Assembly (NCBI GenBank): GCA_049644325.1
Contig: JBARRR010000112.1
Location: forward strand, 1 to 34,409
Direction of reading: 5' to 3'
Length of the DNA: 34,409 bases
Source: DASZHA01 sp049644325
GTDB taxonomy: Bacteria > Chloroflexota > Dormibacteria > DASZGP01
Shown: positions 28,142 through 34,409 of the stretch, one piece after another
How the letters are laid out: each line of letters begins with the position of its first letter
How positions within the stretch are numbered: position 1 is the first letter of the stretch
The notes under the pieces: generated by a model
Told to the model about the DNA's origin: nothing
Databases searched by the model: none
Seen by the model: only the letters and a program-made list of their open reading frames with translations
Position numbers and translations under genes: made by a program

Positions 28142-28263
28142 CGGAACGGCAGCTCATGCACGAGGCCATCGCACTACAGATCGCGAGCCTGCAGGAGCAT
28201 GGTGGACCCCATTCCCCCGCCGGCAAGGCGACTATCCGCCACGTCCCGGTGACTCGAGCCTAG
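28138..28263 (+). pseudogene. Fragment resembling the C-terminus of a HicB-like antitoxin
   Basis: The frame overlaps the end of the DUF2442 gene and reads LTERQLMHEAIALQIASLQEHGG and then a short strand ending RHVPVTRA. The helix 'EAI-x-L-x-I-x-S-L-x-E-x-G' followed by a Pro-containing strand resembles the C-terminal end of HicB-family antitoxins. Only about 40 codons remain; the usual HicB N-terminal strands are absent. ATG 28156 could start a 35-aa peptide. The resemblance is from memory and moderate, so decay of a toxin-antitoxin locus is an inference. Confidence 0.4.
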
Positions 28264-28285
28264 GGGTAGGGGAGCCGGTGGCTGC

Positions 28286-28843
28286 ATGACTGCACGGCGC
28301 CAACCGGGGCCTAGCCTCCGCATTCTCGCCCACCGGCTCGAGCCACTCTGCCCCAAAAACACCGCGTTCAGCCTGGGCTGTATACCCTGGGCGAACCTGA
28401 CCGCCGTGAGGCGGCTCGCCGAACACTACCAACCCGCGCCACAACCCGTGCGCGATGCCGGAGACGGTCTGCCCATCGTGGGGATTCAACTGTCTCGGCG
28501 GGTAGCCGAAGCGACCATCGATCGCGTCCGTACGGCTGGGCCGTTCGGGATTTCTGTCGTCGACGGTGACGCTGGGCCGCTGATCACGTTGATCTGTGAA
28601 GGCGCGACGTTCTTGCTGATGGACGATCTGAGCCGTGAGATGTGGGCGGTCGAACTCTTCCTCAACCGTCGGAGAGCTACCGACGGCGCCCACGCTCTGA
28701 TGTTGACGGGGAAGGCCGCTGGATCGGACGATCGCACGGTTTTCGGGCTGATAGAACTGACAACTCGCGACTGGCTCCCGTCCGCCGGGGCATTGGGGGG
28801 CACGCCGGCCCGACCTCGGCCAAGATATCGGAGGCGGCGCTAG
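28286..28843 (+). CDS. Protein of unknown function
   Basis: 185 aa from ATG 28286, with GGGGAG at 28269-28274. I do not recognise it. No signal peptide or membrane segment is seen. The middle (residues about 65-125) looks like an alternating alpha/beta fold (GLPIVGIQLSRRVAEATIDR, PFGISVVDGDAGPLITLICE, ATFLLMDDLSREMWAVELFL), and VFGLIELTTRDWLP follows. The tail is Arg/Pro-rich and probably disordered. It lies in the centre of the element, in the same direction as the DUF4160/DUF2442 pair, and has the usual GC-rich codon pattern. Coding is likely but not certain. Confidence 0.55.
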   Translation: MTARRQPGPSLRILAHRLEPLCPKNTAFSLGCIPWANLTAVRRLAEHYQPAPQPVRDAGDGLPIVGIQLSRRVAEATIDRVRTAGPFGISVVDGDAGPLITLICEGATFLLMDDLSREMWAVELFLNRRRATDGAHALMLTGKAAGSDDRTVFGLIELTTRDWLPSAGALGGTPARPRPRYRRRR

Positions 28844-28887
28844 CTTACCCCTCTGCCCACGCCGCTCGGGGGGGAAATTCCGTGATT

Positions 28888-28998
28888 TTGTACAGCAACG
28901 CCGCCGATATCAGGCGGATCCTGGCGGAATTCAGCGGACTGCCGACCTAACTTTCCGAACTCAGACGGACCTCAGCGGACGGGACGAACGCCTTACCG
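28888..28998. repeat. Dispersed repeat, copy A (10-bp-phased GGCGGA motifs)
   Basis: This begins TTGTACAGCAAC and ends CCTTACCG. It aligns with 30136-30248 in the same orientation with conserved ends. Inside, GGCGGA (28913), GGCGGA (28923) and AGCGGA (28933) repeat every 10 bp, then GACGGA (28964) and AGCGGA (28974) again at 10 bp. It lies in the 299-bp gene-free stretch 28844-29142, where nothing else is evident. Confidence 0.6.
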
Positions 28999-29142
28999 AG
29001 CTGCCCCTACCAACCTTCTGAGTAGAGGACGGCCGCTGAAACCCCGCCGGAGCCACTCCAGTCCCAGTCATCTGGCCTCGTTATCGGCCGGGGACGCAGG
29101 TCTGGGGCCGCGTTACCGGCGAACACGGGTGGTCCCGGGTAC

Positions 29143-30060
29143 TTACGGACGAACGATGATGATCGTCTTCCCCTTGCTCCGCTCGGTCGAGTTGAGGGCC
29201 GCAACGGCGCCGTCGAGGGTCGCGACGTTGCCAATGTTCGTCCGCAGTCGTCCGTCCCGCACCCGCCGTACGATCTCACCCAGTTTGCCACGATCGGCCT
29301 CGACAACGAAGTCGACCGCCAGACCGTCGGTGGGCCGCGCCTCGGTCGGCCCGACGACGGACACCAGCGTTCCTCCGGCTCGAATCAGGCCTGCGGACCG
29401 CTTCTGGTTGTCGCCGCCGATGACATCGAAAACCAGATCGACTCTGCCGACGTCTTCCAGGACGTCGTTGTCGAGGTCGATGAACTCCTGCGCGCCGAAG
29501 TCGAGCGCCTTCTGGCGGTCGGCGGCGCGTCCGGTGCCGATGACGTATGCGCCGAACTCGCGTGCGAGTTGCGTCACCATCGTCCCGACTGCGCCGGCGG
29601 CGCCGTGCGCAAGGACGCTCTGTCCCGCCTGAAGGCGGCCGTGCTCGAACAGCCCTTGCCATGCGGTCAGGCCCGAGATCGGCAGGCTCGCGCCTATCGT
29701 GAAGTCGACGTCGCCCGGCAACGGCGCGAGGTTGCGTGCCTCGATGGCCACATACTCCGCCAGGGTGCCGTCGCGATGCCAGTCCGCGAGGCCGAACACC
29801 CGTTGTCCCATCGACAGGCCCGTCGTGCCGTACCCGAGAGCGGTGACCACTCCGGCCAGCTCGTGCCCAGGGATCGACGGTGTTCGGTCACGGTCGGCGC
29901 GATCGGACCAGGTCGAGGTCCACGTCAACTCAGTCGGGACGAATCCCGACGAATGAATGTCAACAACGACGTCGTTTATTGCCGGCTTCGGCTCGGGCCG
30001 CTCCACCAAGGTCATCCCGCCTGTTCCCGCAGCTTCATCCGTCACCACGATCGCCTTCAT
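29143..30060 (-). CDS. NADP-dependent medium-chain reductase (zinc-free quinone-oxidoreductase type)
   Basis: 305 aa, ATG at 30058-30060 with GGGGAGGTG upstream. The GroES-like N-terminal domain (MTLVERPEPKPAINDVVVDI, IPGHELAGVVTALGYG, GQRVFGLADWHRDGTLAEYV) is followed by a Rossmann domain with QSVLAHGAAGAVGTMVTQLAREFGAYVIGTGR. The Cys/His ligands of catalytic and structural zinc are missing, so it belongs with NADPH quinone or enone reductases. It is the only metabolic gene in the element and points opposite to the other cargo. Two copies of the dispersed repeat flank it in the same orientation. The substrate is unknown. Confidence 0.88.
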   Translation of the reverse strand: MKAIVVTDEAAGTGGMTLVERPEPKPAINDVVVDIHSSGFVPTELTWTSTWSDRADRDRTPSIPGHELAGVVTALGYGTTGLSMGQRVFGLADWHRDGTLAEYVAIEARNLAPLPGDVDFTIGASLPISGLTAWQGLFEHGRLQAGQSVLAHGAAGAVGTMVTQLAREFGAYVIGTGRAADRQKALDFGAQEFIDLDNDVLEDVGRVDLVFDVIGGDNQKRSAGLIRAGGTLVSVVGPTEARPTDGLAVDFVVEADRGKLGEIVRRVRDGRLRTNIGNVATLDGAVAALNSTERSKGKTIIIVRP

Positions 30061-30135
30061 CTGGCACCTCCCCGTATCCAGTCCCTTAGCTGTCGATCAA
30101 CTCCACCAATAGCACCATGCCCGCTGCGGCTTGCC

Positions 30136-30248
30136 TTGTACAGCAACACCGGCGAATTCAGGCGCACTTGCGCGGCCTCCGGCGCACTCGAGGCTTAAGA
30201 CTCCGTATTCAGACGGACCCTGGCGGACGGTAACGGACGGCTTACCGT
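30136..30248. repeat. Dispersed repeat, copy B, next to attR
   Basis: This begins TTGTACAGCAAC like copy A. GACGGA (30212), GGCGGA (30222) and AACGGA (30232) are spaced exactly 10 bp. GGACGGTAA (30225-30233) and TTACCGTCC (30242-30250) form a perfect 9-bp inverted repeat immediately before the attR core. It explains most of the gene-poor stretch 30061-30475; the rest of that stretch holds the reductase promoter region, attR and no recognisable gene. Confidence 0.6.
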
Positions 30249-30252
30249 CCAC

Positions 30253-30297
30253 CTGTTAACCGCAAGGTTGTCGGTTCGAGTCCGACCTCCGGAGCCA
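30253..30297 (+). repeat. attR core: displaced tRNA-Asn 3' end
   Basis: The 45 nt are identical to 26136-26180. The upstream sequence does not form the 5' half of a tRNA, so this is not a second tRNA gene. It marks the distal end of the integrated element. Confidence 0.9.
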
Positions 30298-30475
30298 TCA
30301 TTTTGGCGGACGGATCGACCCGCACCGCTAGCGCAGCGGTTCCACTCGGCGGTGCCGGCCGGCCCCGAGAGGAGACTGCCCGACTGGTCCTGGACAAGTT
30401 CACCCGCAACGGCGGTACCGAAGACGAGCTGAGGCCCGTAACCCCTCTCAGCTCTCCCCGATCTCAGGAAACTGG

Positions 30476-30571
30476 CTAGGAGGACCACCCGTTTGCGAGC
30501 GCCAACATATTTCCCAGAACGGCGCAAACGACAAGCGCGATAGAGATTGCAAGGAACAGCTTACGAGCCAT
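30476..30571 (-). CDS. 31-aa single-pass membrane peptide
   Basis: ATG 30569-30571 is preceded by AGGGAGGT with 6-nt spacing, one of the best ribosome-binding sites in the region. The peptide begins MARKLFLAISIALVV, has one hydrophobic helix to about residue 25 and ends GWSS. A basic start (RK) suggests an inside N-terminus or a signal-like sequence. It lies 36 bp downstream of the acyl-CoA dehydrogenase stop on the same strand, so it may be co-transcribed. No homology is claimed. Strong ribosome-binding site, start codon and membrane helix support a real micro-gene. Confidence 0.55.
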   Translation of the reverse strand: MARKLFLAISIALVVCAVLGNMLALANGWSS

Positions 30572-30607
30572 AGTTCGACCTCCCTGAATTGTTGTGTTGA
30601 TCTTAGG

Positions 30608-32521
30608 TCAGTCTTTTCCGGCCGTGGCGAGGACCCCCTCCTTGGTTTCAGACGCGCCAACCATCGCCCCCGCTCCGTAGAGATCGACGACGCCCAGCTC
30701 AGCCCAGAGGTAGCGACCTTGGAGCACTTTCTGGGCCGCCTCGTAGTTATAGGCATCATCGTTGTCCCAGAGGTCATGGAACAGCCGGTCGACTCGGTGT
30801 CGCGCGCCAAGGCAGAACAGGTCTGCCAGCTCCGTCGCCGTTGCCCCATGGGCAGCGCCGTCGTCGCTAAGCATCTGCGCTCGCACACAGGCCGCGCTCA
30901 TCGCGTACAGCTCGGCGCCGATGTCGACAATGCGCCCCAGGAACCCTTGCTTGCGTTCGAGCTTGGCCTGCCATCGTGACATACCGTAGAAGGTCGATCG
31001 GGCCAACTTCCGGCTGGAGCGCTCCACAAAGCGCAGGTGGGTGGCGAGTTCGCCGAAGTCGTTATAGCTGCCCGGCTGCTGACCCTTTCCCACCATCAAT
31101 CGGGGGAACCATGTCGAGTAAAAACCCGCCGCCTTGAGGCCGGCGCGCGCCTTGGCGGAGGCTTCCGCTTCAGGGTCGATCAGAGCCCCGGCGACCGCGA
31201 GATGCTGATCGACGGCCTCTCGAGCGATGAACAGTTTCATGATCTCCGAGGAGCCCTCGAAAATTCGAGTGATGCGCAGGTCGCGCAGAATCTGTTCGGC
31301 TGGCACCGGCTTCTCGCCCCGGGCTTTCAGGGACGCTGCGGTCTCGTAGCCGCGTCCACCCCTGATCTGGACCATCTCATCGGCCACCAGCCAGGCCATC
31401 TCAGAGCAGTAGAGCTTGGCCAGCGCAGCTTCGAGCCGGATGTCATTGCGCTCCTGGTCGGCCAGGGCACTGGACAGCTCGACGACGGCTTCGATGGCGA
31501 AGGTCATGCCCGCGATGAAGGCGACCTTGTGGGCGACGGCCTCATGTTTGCCAATCGGCTTACCCCACTGGACCCGTTCGTTGGACCAGTCGCGGACGAT
31601 ATTCAACGAGGCCTTGGCTGCGGCAAGGCAGATGGCAGGCAGCGACAGCCGGCCGGTGTTGAGCGTGGACAGCGCGATCTTCAGGCCCCTGCCCTCACCC
31701 GCGATCAGGTTTTCCGCCGGCACCCGCACGTCCTTGAAGCGCGTCAATCCGTTCTCGATGCCGCGAAGTCCCATGAACTGGTTGCGCCGCTCGACCGTAA
31801 TTCCCGGTGAGTTGGCCTCGACGACAAACGCACTGATACCGCCCTTGTGGCCTTCCGATTTGGGAACCGTGGCCATGACCACGAGGAGATCCGCGATGAC
31901 CCCGTTCGTGGTCCACAGCTTTAGGCCATTGAGGATGTAGGCCGATCCATCCTCGGTAGGCGTGGCGGTGGAGCCCATCCGAGCCGGGTCGCTACCAACA
32001 TCCGGCTCGGTGAGCAGGAATGCACTGATTCTGTCCTTGGCCAACCCCGGCAAGAACTTGCGCTTTTGCTCCTCGGTGCCAAAGAGCTTGAGCGGTTGCG
32101 GGACCCCGATCGACTGGTGCGCGCTCAGCAGGGTGCTGAGGGCCGAGTGCGCAGAGCTCGACATTGTGAGAGCCCGGTTGTAGTAGACATGGGACAGCCC
32201 CAGCCCGCCGTACTCCTCGTCGATCTCCATGCCCAGGGCGCCCAGCTCGCAAAGACCCTCCACCACGTGCTCGGGGATCTTGGCGTCTCGCTCGATCTGG
32301 AGCGGATCGACCTCATTCTTCAGGAAGGGCTCGAGCTTGGCCAGGAATGCCTCACCCTTGCGTTCATCGTCGGCGGAAGGCTGGGGGTGAGGATGAATGA
32401 GGTCCAGGCGGAGACGTCCAAGGAATAGCTCCTTGGCGAAGCTTGGCCGGGTCCACTCCTTGTCACGGGCCTCTTCGGCAACTCGACGCGCTTGCTGCTC
32501 AGTTACCGACTGCGTTGCCAT
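30608..32521 (-). CDS. Acyl-CoA dehydrogenase, long form
   Basis: 637 aa, ATG at 32519-32521 with GGAGGTGAG upstream. It performs FAD-dependent alpha,beta-dehydrogenation of acyl-CoA in fatty-acid oxidation. N-terminal domain: VEGLCELGALGMEIDEEYGGLG. Flavin-binding segment: LTEPDVGSDPARMGSTATPT and LWTTNGVIADLLVVMAT. C-terminal helical domain: QWGKPIGKHEAVAHKVAF, QIRGGRGYETAASL, and the catalytic base in RIFEGSSEIMKLFIAREAV. Beyond the standard ~400-residue core, a C-terminal extension of about 200 residues resembles the very-long-chain (ACADVL-like) layout. It is divergent from a crotonase-family gene, a typical beta-oxidation pairing. Confidence 0.93.
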   Translation of the reverse strand: MATQSVTEQQARRVAEEARDKEWTRPSFAKELFLGRLRLDLIHPHPQPSADDERKGEAFLAKLEPFLKNEVDPLQIERDAKIPEHVVEGLCELGALGMEIDEEYGGLGLSHVYYNRALTMSSSAHSALSTLLSAHQSIGVPQPLKLFGTEEQKRKFLPGLAKDRISAFLLTEPDVGSDPARMGSTATPTEDGSAYILNGLKLWTTNGVIADLLVVMATVPKSEGHKGGISAFVVEANSPGITVERRNQFMGLRGIENGLTRFKDVRVPAENLIAGEGRGLKIALSTLNTGRLSLPAICLAAAKASLNIVRDWSNERVQWGKPIGKHEAVAHKVAFIAGMTFAIEAVVELSSALADQERNDIRLEAALAKLYCSEMAWLVADEMVQIRGGRGYETAASLKARGEKPVPAEQILRDLRITRIFEGSSEIMKLFIAREAVDQHLAVAGALIDPEAEASAKARAGLKAAGFYSTWFPRLMVGKGQQPGSYNDFGELATHLRFVERSSRKLARSTFYGMSRWQAKLERKQGFLGRIVDIGAELYAMSAACVRAQMLSDDGAAHGATATELADLFCLGARHRVDRLFHDLWDNDDAYNYEAAQKVLQGRYLWAELGVVDLYGAGAMVGASETKEGVLATAGKD

Positions 32522-32683
32522 CGCTCACCTCCACTCCCGGGTCCACTGTCCTGCGTGGACGTCCCAAACTGGTCTGGCCGTCCATCGTACTTCAGCCAGC
32601 TCTACTGGTCAGGTATGCGGAGACCCAGGCCCGAGAAAGGGACATGATCATAGGAAAAGACTCACCTTCACGAGGGCAACGGC

Positions 32684-33337
32684 ATGAGTTACGAGACGCT
32701 GCTGTACGACGTGGTCGGAGCGACGGCCACCATCACACTCAACCGACCGGAGCGGTTGAACACCATAGTGCCCCCAATGCCTGACGAGCTCGGCGCCGCA
32801 ATCGACCGCGCGGTCGCCGATTGTGCGGATCTGATCATCGCCAGCGACGATGCCCGAATCGGCACTCCGTATTCGCGGATGTGGGGCTGCTACCTCTCGG
32901 GCATGTGGCTCTACCGACTCGGTCTCACCCAAGCCAAGGAGCTCGCGCTGACGGGAAGGGCGCTGTCTGGTGTCGAGGCCGCAAGGATGGGGCTGATCAA
33001 TACGTCGGTGCCGTTCGATCGGCTGGAGACCGAAGTCCAGGAGACGGCCGAACGACTGGCGTCGATCCCCCTGTCCCAACTAGCCGCCATGAAGCTGGTG
33101 GTCAACCAGGCATTCGAGAACATGGGGCTTACGTCGACACAGACATTGGGCGTAATCCTTGACGGTCTAATGCGAAACACGCCAGACGCGAGACGTTTTA
33201 TTGAGGTCGCTGCGCGAGAAGGCGTGGGAGCGGCTGTCGCCGAGCGCGATGGGCCGTTTTCGGACTACAGCCAAGCATCGCCCGATCAGCAGCCGGATCC
33301 TTCTCACGTCATCCAGGTCGGTCGTGACGGAACTTGA
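32684..33337 (+). CDS. Enoyl-CoA hydratase/isomerase family protein with internal deletion
   Basis: 217 aa from ATG 32684, with GAGGG upstream. The N-terminus (TATITLNRPERLNTI) and the second half (CADLIIASDDARIGTPYSRMWGCYLSGMWLYRLG, AKELALTGRALSGVEAARMGLIN, QLAAMKLVVNQAFENMGL) are clear crotonase sequence. However, IDRAVAD jumps straight to CADLIIAS at about residue 46. The segment normally between them, about 60-70 residues with the oxyanion-hole 'G-x-D' loop and the 'GG' loop, is missing without a frameshift. The family is usually 250-300 aa. The product probably cannot be catalytic, so it is a decaying gene or an in-frame deletion artefact. Confidence 0.85.
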   Translation: MSYETLLYDVVGATATITLNRPERLNTIVPPMPDELGAAIDRAVADCADLIIASDDARIGTPYSRMWGCYLSGMWLYRLGLTQAKELALTGRALSGVEAARMGLINTSVPFDRLETEVQETAERLASIPLSQLAAMKLVVNQAFENMGLTSTQTLGVILDGLMRNTPDARRFIEVAAREGVGAAVAERDGPFSDYSQASPDQQPDPSHVIQVGRDGT

Positions 33338-33346
33338 GCGCTCCCC

Positions 33347-34219
33347 TTGAGCCGGCTCGCAGCCAGATGTTTCGCGCTCGGCATGCTGCTCTTGGTGCCC
33401 TCTGCATGCACGGGTCTGGCGCCAATCGCGCGAAGTACATCGCCGTCGCCAAACCACGTCAACGCCCCGCGACCCACGAACGTCGGCGCCGGCGGGTCCG
33501 TCTTCGTCATTGTTATGGAGAACAAGTCATATGACGAGGCCCTGCAAGGGTCCTACACGGCGTCCTTGGCGTCGCAATACGCGCTGGCCACGAACTACCA
33601 CGCCGTTAGCCACCCGAGCGAACCAAACTACCTCGCGCTGACTTCCGGTAGCACCTGGGGCGCCACGGATGATGGCTACCGGATGCTGCCGCCCGGCGGG
33701 ATCGGCAAGCAGCTGGCCGACGGCGGTCTGAGCTGGCGCGCCTACATGGAGGGCTTGGCTTCGAATTGTCTCCGCGACCAGTATCCATACGCGCTAAAGC
33801 ACGACCCGTTCCCGTTCTACGGGGGATCCTGCGCCGGGGTTGCATCAACTGATGCACTTGCGGGTGACCTCTCCGGCAGCACTCCACGGTTCGCCTGGAT
33901 CTCGCCTGGTCTCTGCAACGACACCCATGACTGTGCGATCGCGACCGGTGACCGGTGGCTCTCGGAAGTGGTGCCCCAGATCACCAACAGTCCCGCCTGG
34001 CGTGCGGGGGGCGTGCTGTTTCTCACGTGGGACGAGGACGATGGATCGGCCCAGAACCGGGTGGCCACCCTGGTCATCGCGCCCAACCTCAAGCAGCACC
34101 GGTCCGCCAGACCCTACAGCCACTATTCGCTGCTCGCAACCGTCGAGGATCGACTGGGACTCGGTAGACTGGGCGCCGCTGCCGGCGCCACGCCGATGGA
34201 CGACCTGCTTGGGCCTTAG
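33347..34219 (+). CDS. Secreted phosphoesterase / acid phosphatase-like lipoprotein
   Basis: 290 aa from TTG 33347. The N-terminus is a signal peptide (RCFALGMLLLVPSAC) with a lipobox-like end, predicting export and possibly lipid attachment. The phosphoesterase-family (phospholipase C/acid phosphatase superfamily) pattern follows: VFVIVMENKSYDEAL with the metal-binding Glu-Asn, NYHAVSHPSEPNYLALTSGS, FAWISPGLCNDTHDC, VLFLTWDEDDGS, and SHYSLLATVEDRLGLGRLG near the end. Key metal-site residues (E-N, SHPS-x-PN, D-E-D, HYS) appear present. It probably releases phosphate or processes phospholipid outside the cell. It begins 10 bp after the crotonase gene. Confidence 0.87.
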   Translation: MSRLAARCFALGMLLLVPSACTGLAPIARSTSPSPNHVNAPRPTNVGAGGSVFVIVMENKSYDEALQGSYTASLASQYALATNYHAVSHPSEPNYLALTSGSTWGATDDGYRMLPPGGIGKQLADGGLSWRAYMEGLASNCLRDQYPYALKHDPFPFYGGSCAGVASTDALAGDLSGSTPRFAWISPGLCNDTHDCAIATGDRWLSEVVPQITNSPAWRAGGVLFLTWDEDDGSAQNRVATLVIAPNLKQHRSARPYSHYSLLATVEDRLGLGRLGAAAGATPMDDLLGP

Positions 34220-34253
34220 GCGCCCAGGAGATGCCGCAAGCCGCGCGGTCCTA

Positions 34254-34285
34254 GCGGACCGCTGACTTAGCTTTCCGAACTCAGA
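34254..34285. repeat. Dispersed repeat, partial copy C outside the element
   Basis: 32 nt align with 28934-28965 of copy A with 28 identities, and all four differences are transitions. It shares GCGGAC, then TTTCCGAACTCAGA. It lies 4 kb beyond attR, just after the phosphoesterase gene and abutting the end of the opposing gene. Confidence 0.5.
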
Positions 34286-34409
34286 TCAGGGCACGTTTCG
34301 TGACGCCGAATGCACGGTGCAGGACTGACCAGAGGCTGTCAATGCATTGCACTGGGCGATCGCATTCTGTTGGGTCGTAACCGGGAAAGCCCCTCCGTTG
34401 GAGGTGGTG
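34286..34409 (-). CDS. C-terminal tail of a gene running off the window
   Basis: The minus-strand frame is open from the window edge to TGA (34286-34288), 40 codons. It reads ...SNGGAFPVTTQQNAIAQCNA and continues to ASRNVP at the end. The composition (Ser, Thr, Ala, Gln, two Cys) suggests a secreted or surface protein, but no family is recognised. Coding is tentative because only 124 nt are visible. Confidence 0.3.
   Translation of the reverse strand, partial: TTSNGGAFPVTTQQNAIAQCNALTASGQSCTVHSASRNVP

Larger units (their letters stand above)
26136..30297. mobile_element. Small integrated element in tRNA-Asn (about 4.1 kb)
   Basis: A tyrosine integrase gene lies 74 bp inside one end. A 45-bp perfect direct repeat of the tRNA-Asn 3' part marks both ends. 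The cargo comprises a DUF4160/DUF2442 pair, a HicB-like fragment, an unknown 185-aa protein and a medium-chain reductase. No replication, relaxase, capsid or terminase genes are seen, so it is a mobilisable satellite, a decayed integrative element or a miniature genomic island. Coding density is lower than in the flanking housekeeping region. Excision would regenerate an intact tRNA either way. Confidence 0.85.

Noticed and set aside
26255..30297. Prophage
   Set aside because: Only an integrase is present; no capsid, tail, terminase, lysis or replication genes are seen.
30303..30479. 58-aa plus-strand ORF after attR
   Set aside because: TTG start without a clear ribosome-binding site, low-complexity start, no family, and overlap with the better-supported 31-aa peptide end.
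30195..30527. Minus-strand ORF containing GGRTRTDNLAVN
   Set aside because: This is the antisense translation of the tRNA-Asn 3' fragment, a known type of spurious protein call.

Overview
This is a high-GC bacterial chromosome segment, roughly 65-70% G+C by eye, with frequent GTG and TTG starts. It carries a dense block of conserved housekeeping genes followed by a low-density accessory tail. Paired MurT/GatD (lipid II amidation), a one-subunit alpha2-type glycyl-tRNA synthetase, a dnaG-rpoD pair without rpsU, and comEC-holA-rpsT synteny suggest an uncultivated soil-type terrabacterial lineage such as Candidatus Dormibacterota, a Chloroflexota relative, or a deep actinobacterial relative. That placement is inferred from gene content and not from phylogeny.

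Layout. 1-2.5 kb: the end of comEC, then holA, convergent rpsT and a small membrane protein. 2.5-7.3 kb: a cell-envelope cluster of murJ, ispE, murT, gatD and tRNA-Gln. 7.3-13.8 kb: glmU, prs, a CorC/HlyC-type CBS membrane protein, a small membrane protein, recO, which appears to start at an ACG codon, and glyS. An 18-codon remnant of a monooxygenase-like gene follows glyS. 13.8-21.4 kb: an aldehyde dehydrogenase, an unknown Cys-containing protein, an FAD oxidoreductase, pyruvate phosphate dikinase, a Tim44-like zinc-ribbon membrane protein and a small membrane protein. 21.4-24.7 kb: dnaG overlapping rpoD, closed by a strong hairpin terminator. 24.7-26.2 kb: a SnoaL-like protein, an SH3-type lipoprotein and tRNA-Asn.

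26.14-30.30 kb is a compact integrated element. A 45-bp perfect direct repeat consisting of the 3' part of tRNA-Asn brackets a tyrosine integrase, a DUF4160/DUF2442 pair, a HicB-like remnant, an unknown 185-aa protein and a medium-chain reductase. Two diverged copies of a roughly 110-bp repeat carry 10-bp-phased GGCGGA-like motifs. They flank the reductase, and a third partial copy lies outside the element at 34.25 kb.

30.3-34.4 kb holds lipid-type genes on the far side of the element: a 31-aa membrane peptide, a long acyl-CoA dehydrogenase, a crotonase-family gene with an internal in-frame deletion, a secreted phosphoesterase, and the tail of another gene at the edge.

The housekeeping part links precursor supply (glmU for UDP-GlcNAc, prs for PRPP, ispE for isoprenoids including the lipid carrier) with lipid II modification (murT-gatD) and flipping (murJ). 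No complete, clearly undescribed system is proven here. The best candidates are the mini-element with its phased repeat family and the ACG-initiated recO.
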